Origin: UMGS1225 sp034086705
GTDB taxonomy: Bacteria > Bacillota > Clostridia > Oscillospirales > CAG-272
Reading direction: 5' to 3'
Assembly: GCA_034086705.1 (NCBI GenBank)
Contig: JAXDZV010000070.1
Span: 1 to 6,306, forward strand
Length of the DNA: 6,306 nt
In this document: positions 4,816-6,306 of the stretch, in pieces
How positions within the stretch are numbered: the stretch's first letter is position 1
How the letters are laid out: each line of letters starts with the position of its first letter
Program-made: the position numbers and the translations under genes
The notes under the pieces: model-generated
The model's input: the letters and a program-made list of their open reading frames with translations, nothing else
Told to the model about the DNA's origin: nothing
Databases searched by the model: none

Positions 4816-5501
4816 TGAAAGCGGAACACAAAAAACAGTTGCATCGTCTTACAAAAGAAAATCGGCGCATTATCCGCAAAATGAATCGATACCTTTCCGC
4901 TCGATTTCTCAATACTGTTCTTTGCCGCGAATTAATATTTGATCAGATTGGTATGGCGCTTGAAAGCCAAAAGCGTGGAACTCCATATACGGAAACCATC
5001 GGGATGGAGCCGGAACAATACTGTCATGCACTGGCACAAACCATACCCCACCGTTCTTTTATGGAAATTTTATGGACGCTCCTGCGTAATTTCTTTGCAG
5101 CCCTCAGTGTCACGCTTCCTCTGCTCTTTTGTTATACCAAACTTTTTCCGAACTATTCCCCGATTTCTTGCAATGGATTTGCCATGCAAATTCCATTGGC
5201 GTGGATTATTAAATATCTACTGATTGTAAGTGGTCTGATATTGGGCTATCAGCTACTGCGTCTGATGACATACAAATGTTCTATTGTCGTTTTTGGAATA
5301 TACTTTATTTGCTTTATGATTCTTTTTATTGTTGCGGACAACCTATGTCTGAAATGGGTCGGTACGCCGATTTTTACATTACACATGCTATGGATTTCCC
5401 TGCTCTTCCTGTTGCTATCCCTTTTTTCCTTTTCCATGCAATATTTTGCTGCACTGTTAATTGCTTATCCAAAACAGCACGATTCAGTACGTACAAATTA
5501 G
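4815..5501 (+). CDS. PadR-linked membrane protein with DUF1048-like N-terminus (228 aa)
   Basis: The first 80 or so residues are soluble and charged (LTKENRRIIRKMNRYLS, ALESQKRGTPYTETIG, EQYCHALAQ). The pattern of a short helix, 'GTPYTETIG' and 'YCHAL' resembles DUF1048-type domains typically encoded after padR genes. Four hydrophobic segments follow, at about 87-108, 128-148, 155-175 and 188-217, ending in a short polar tail, so the protein should sit in the cytoplasmic membrane. ATG 4815 overlaps the padR stop and has AGGAG eight bases upstream; the GTG at 4812 is possible but less favoured. There are no catalytic motifs. In other PadR operons the partner membrane protein is thought to help sense or counter membrane stress, which is only an inference here. 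Confidence 0.75.
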   Translation: MKAEHKKQLHRLTKENRRIIRKMNRYLSARFLNTVLCRELIFDQIGMALESQKRGTPYTETIGMEPEQYCHALAQTIPHRSFMEILWTLLRNFFAALSVTLPLLFCYTKLFPNYSPISCNGFAMQIPLAWIIKYLLIVSGLILGYQLLRLMTYKCSIVVFGIYFICFMILFIVADNLCLKWVGTPIFTLHMLWISLLFLLLSLFSFSMQYFAALLIAYPKQHDSVRTN

Positions 5502-5532
5502 AATTTCATTCGACAAATTTAAGGAGGACGCC

Positions 5533-6306
5533 ATGCAAAAAGAAAAAAAACGCTGGGGAGACCGCAAAGATGGAAAGCTTCTGCGAAAGCTTGACAGTAT
5601 GCATTTCATTATGCCATTGATTTTTCCAAATCGGTGTGATAATGAAGCGTTTATTTCGCAAAGAATCGACCTTACGAATGCAGATGCTTATCTTTCGAAA
5701 ATTAACGCAGAAAATCCACAATTTAAATACACGCTCTTTCACCTCATTGTAGCAGCCATGATCAAGTGTATAACACTTCGCCCAAAGCTAAATCGGTTCA
5801 TTGCAAATAAAAACACCTATCAACGCAACGAAGTTTCTGCATCCTTCGTCATAAAAAAGCAATTTTCAGACAATTCGCTCGAAGGGCTGGCTTTTGTTCA
5901 TGCTAAGCCAGACTCCACATTGCATAGCATCCACGAAGATATCCGCAGACAGGTACAAGATTGCCGCGGCGGTAAGATAGATTCTTCATCAGACAGCATG
6001 GATTTATTTAATCGAATGCCGCGTTTTCTCTCGAAATTTTTAGTATGGATCGTCACACGGTTGGATGTGCACGGTTGGGTTCCGCAATCTTTGATTGAAA
6101 CAGATCCGTATTATTCTTCCGTCGTCCTTTCTAATCTTGGCTCCATCCGCTTGCAATCCGGCTATCATCATCTTACAAACTGGGGAACAAATTCTATCTT
6201 TGTGGCAGTCGGACAGATTAAAATGCGTCCTTTTTTCCAGGAGGATGGAAGCTTTAGTATGAAAAACAGCATTGACCTCGGTTTAACCATCGATGAACGC
6301 CTTGCT
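5533..6306 (+). CDS. Stand-alone E2/chloramphenicol-acetyltransferase-fold acyltransferase-like protein, partial at 3' end
   Basis: ATG 5533 follows AGGAGG (5522-5527) by five bases and the frame stays open for 258 codons to the window edge. RKDGKLLRKLDSMHFIMPLI opens the catalytic domain of 2-oxoacid dehydrogenase E2 and CAT-like acyltransferases. FHLIVAAMIKCITLRPKLNR (69-88), VVLSNLGSI (197-205), GYHHLTNWGTNSIFVAVG (210-227) and DLGLTIDERLA (248-258) continue it. There is no lipoyl or subunit-binding domain before the core, so it is not a normal E2 component. In E2 proteins the last block reads DHRxxDG and the His is catalytic; here it reads DERLA, so the His is replaced by Glu (residue 255). 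I recall the same change in other clostridial proteins annotated as E2. The gap to the membrane protein is 31 bases, so it belongs to the padR operon. Its substrate is unknown. Confidence 0.8.
   Translation, partial: MQKEKKRWGDRKDGKLLRKLDSMHFIMPLIFPNRCDNEAFISQRIDLTNADAYLSKINAENPQFKYTLFHLIVAAMIKCITLRPKLNRFIANKNTYQRNEVSASFVIKKQFSDNSLEGLAFVHAKPDSTLHSIHEDIRRQVQDCRGGKIDSSSDSMDLFNRMPRFLSKFLVWIVTRLDVHGWVPQSLIETDPYYSSVVLSNLGSIRLQSGYHHLTNWGTNSIFVAVGQIKMRPFFQEDGSFSMKNSIDLGLTIDERLA

Noticed and set aside
5276..5620. Plus-strand 114-codon frame across the membrane protein and acyltransferase start
   Set aside because: It is out of frame with two well-supported genes; its hydrophobic look is a shadow of the membrane segments.

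Overview
The window looks like chromosomal DNA from a spore-forming member of the Firmicutes, most likely a clostridium. The signs are a SpoIVB sporulation peptidase, strong AGGAGG-type ribosome binding sites, sigma-A promoters with 17-base spacers, and modest G+C. I cannot name the species from sequence alone.

Layout. Positions 1-356 hold the 5' end of an IS3-type insertion sequence reading leftward, with a frameshifted OrfA remnant. Next, on the minus strand, come a 77-codon protein of unknown function (387-620), an AraD-type L-ribulose-5-phosphate 4-epimerase (699-1415) and an HpcH/HpaI-family aldolase (1426-2208). The last two form a tightly coupled sugar or sugar-acid operon driven by a near-consensus promoter at 2251-2279. 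A divergent intergenic region with two stem-loops leads into spoIVB on the plus strand (2476-3687), without the recN and spo0A neighbours usual for that gene.

Positions 3688-4479 carry no intact gene but are full of structure. The spoIVB terminator is the first member of a cluster of seven different short palindromes joined by a nearly constant 9-base linker (AGTKRTATT-like). The left part reads on the plus strand and the right part on the minus strand. A complete promoter and RBS follow, driving a 31-codon stub that looks like the N-terminus of a four-helix-bundle (Avd/S23-like) protein. After that is a possible structured small RNA ending in a strong intrinsic terminator at 4196-4229.

The right end is a plus-strand operon: a PadR-family repressor with a near-consensus promoter and its own palindromic operator candidate, an overlapping four-TM membrane protein with a DUF1048-like N-terminus, and a free-standing E2/chloramphenicol-acetyltransferase-fold protein that runs off the window. 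That last protein has Glu where the catalytic His of the HxxxDG motif is expected.

The most unusual item is the palindrome/linker array with its four-helix-bundle stub. The divergent acyltransferase in a PadR operon and the relocated spoIVB are next.
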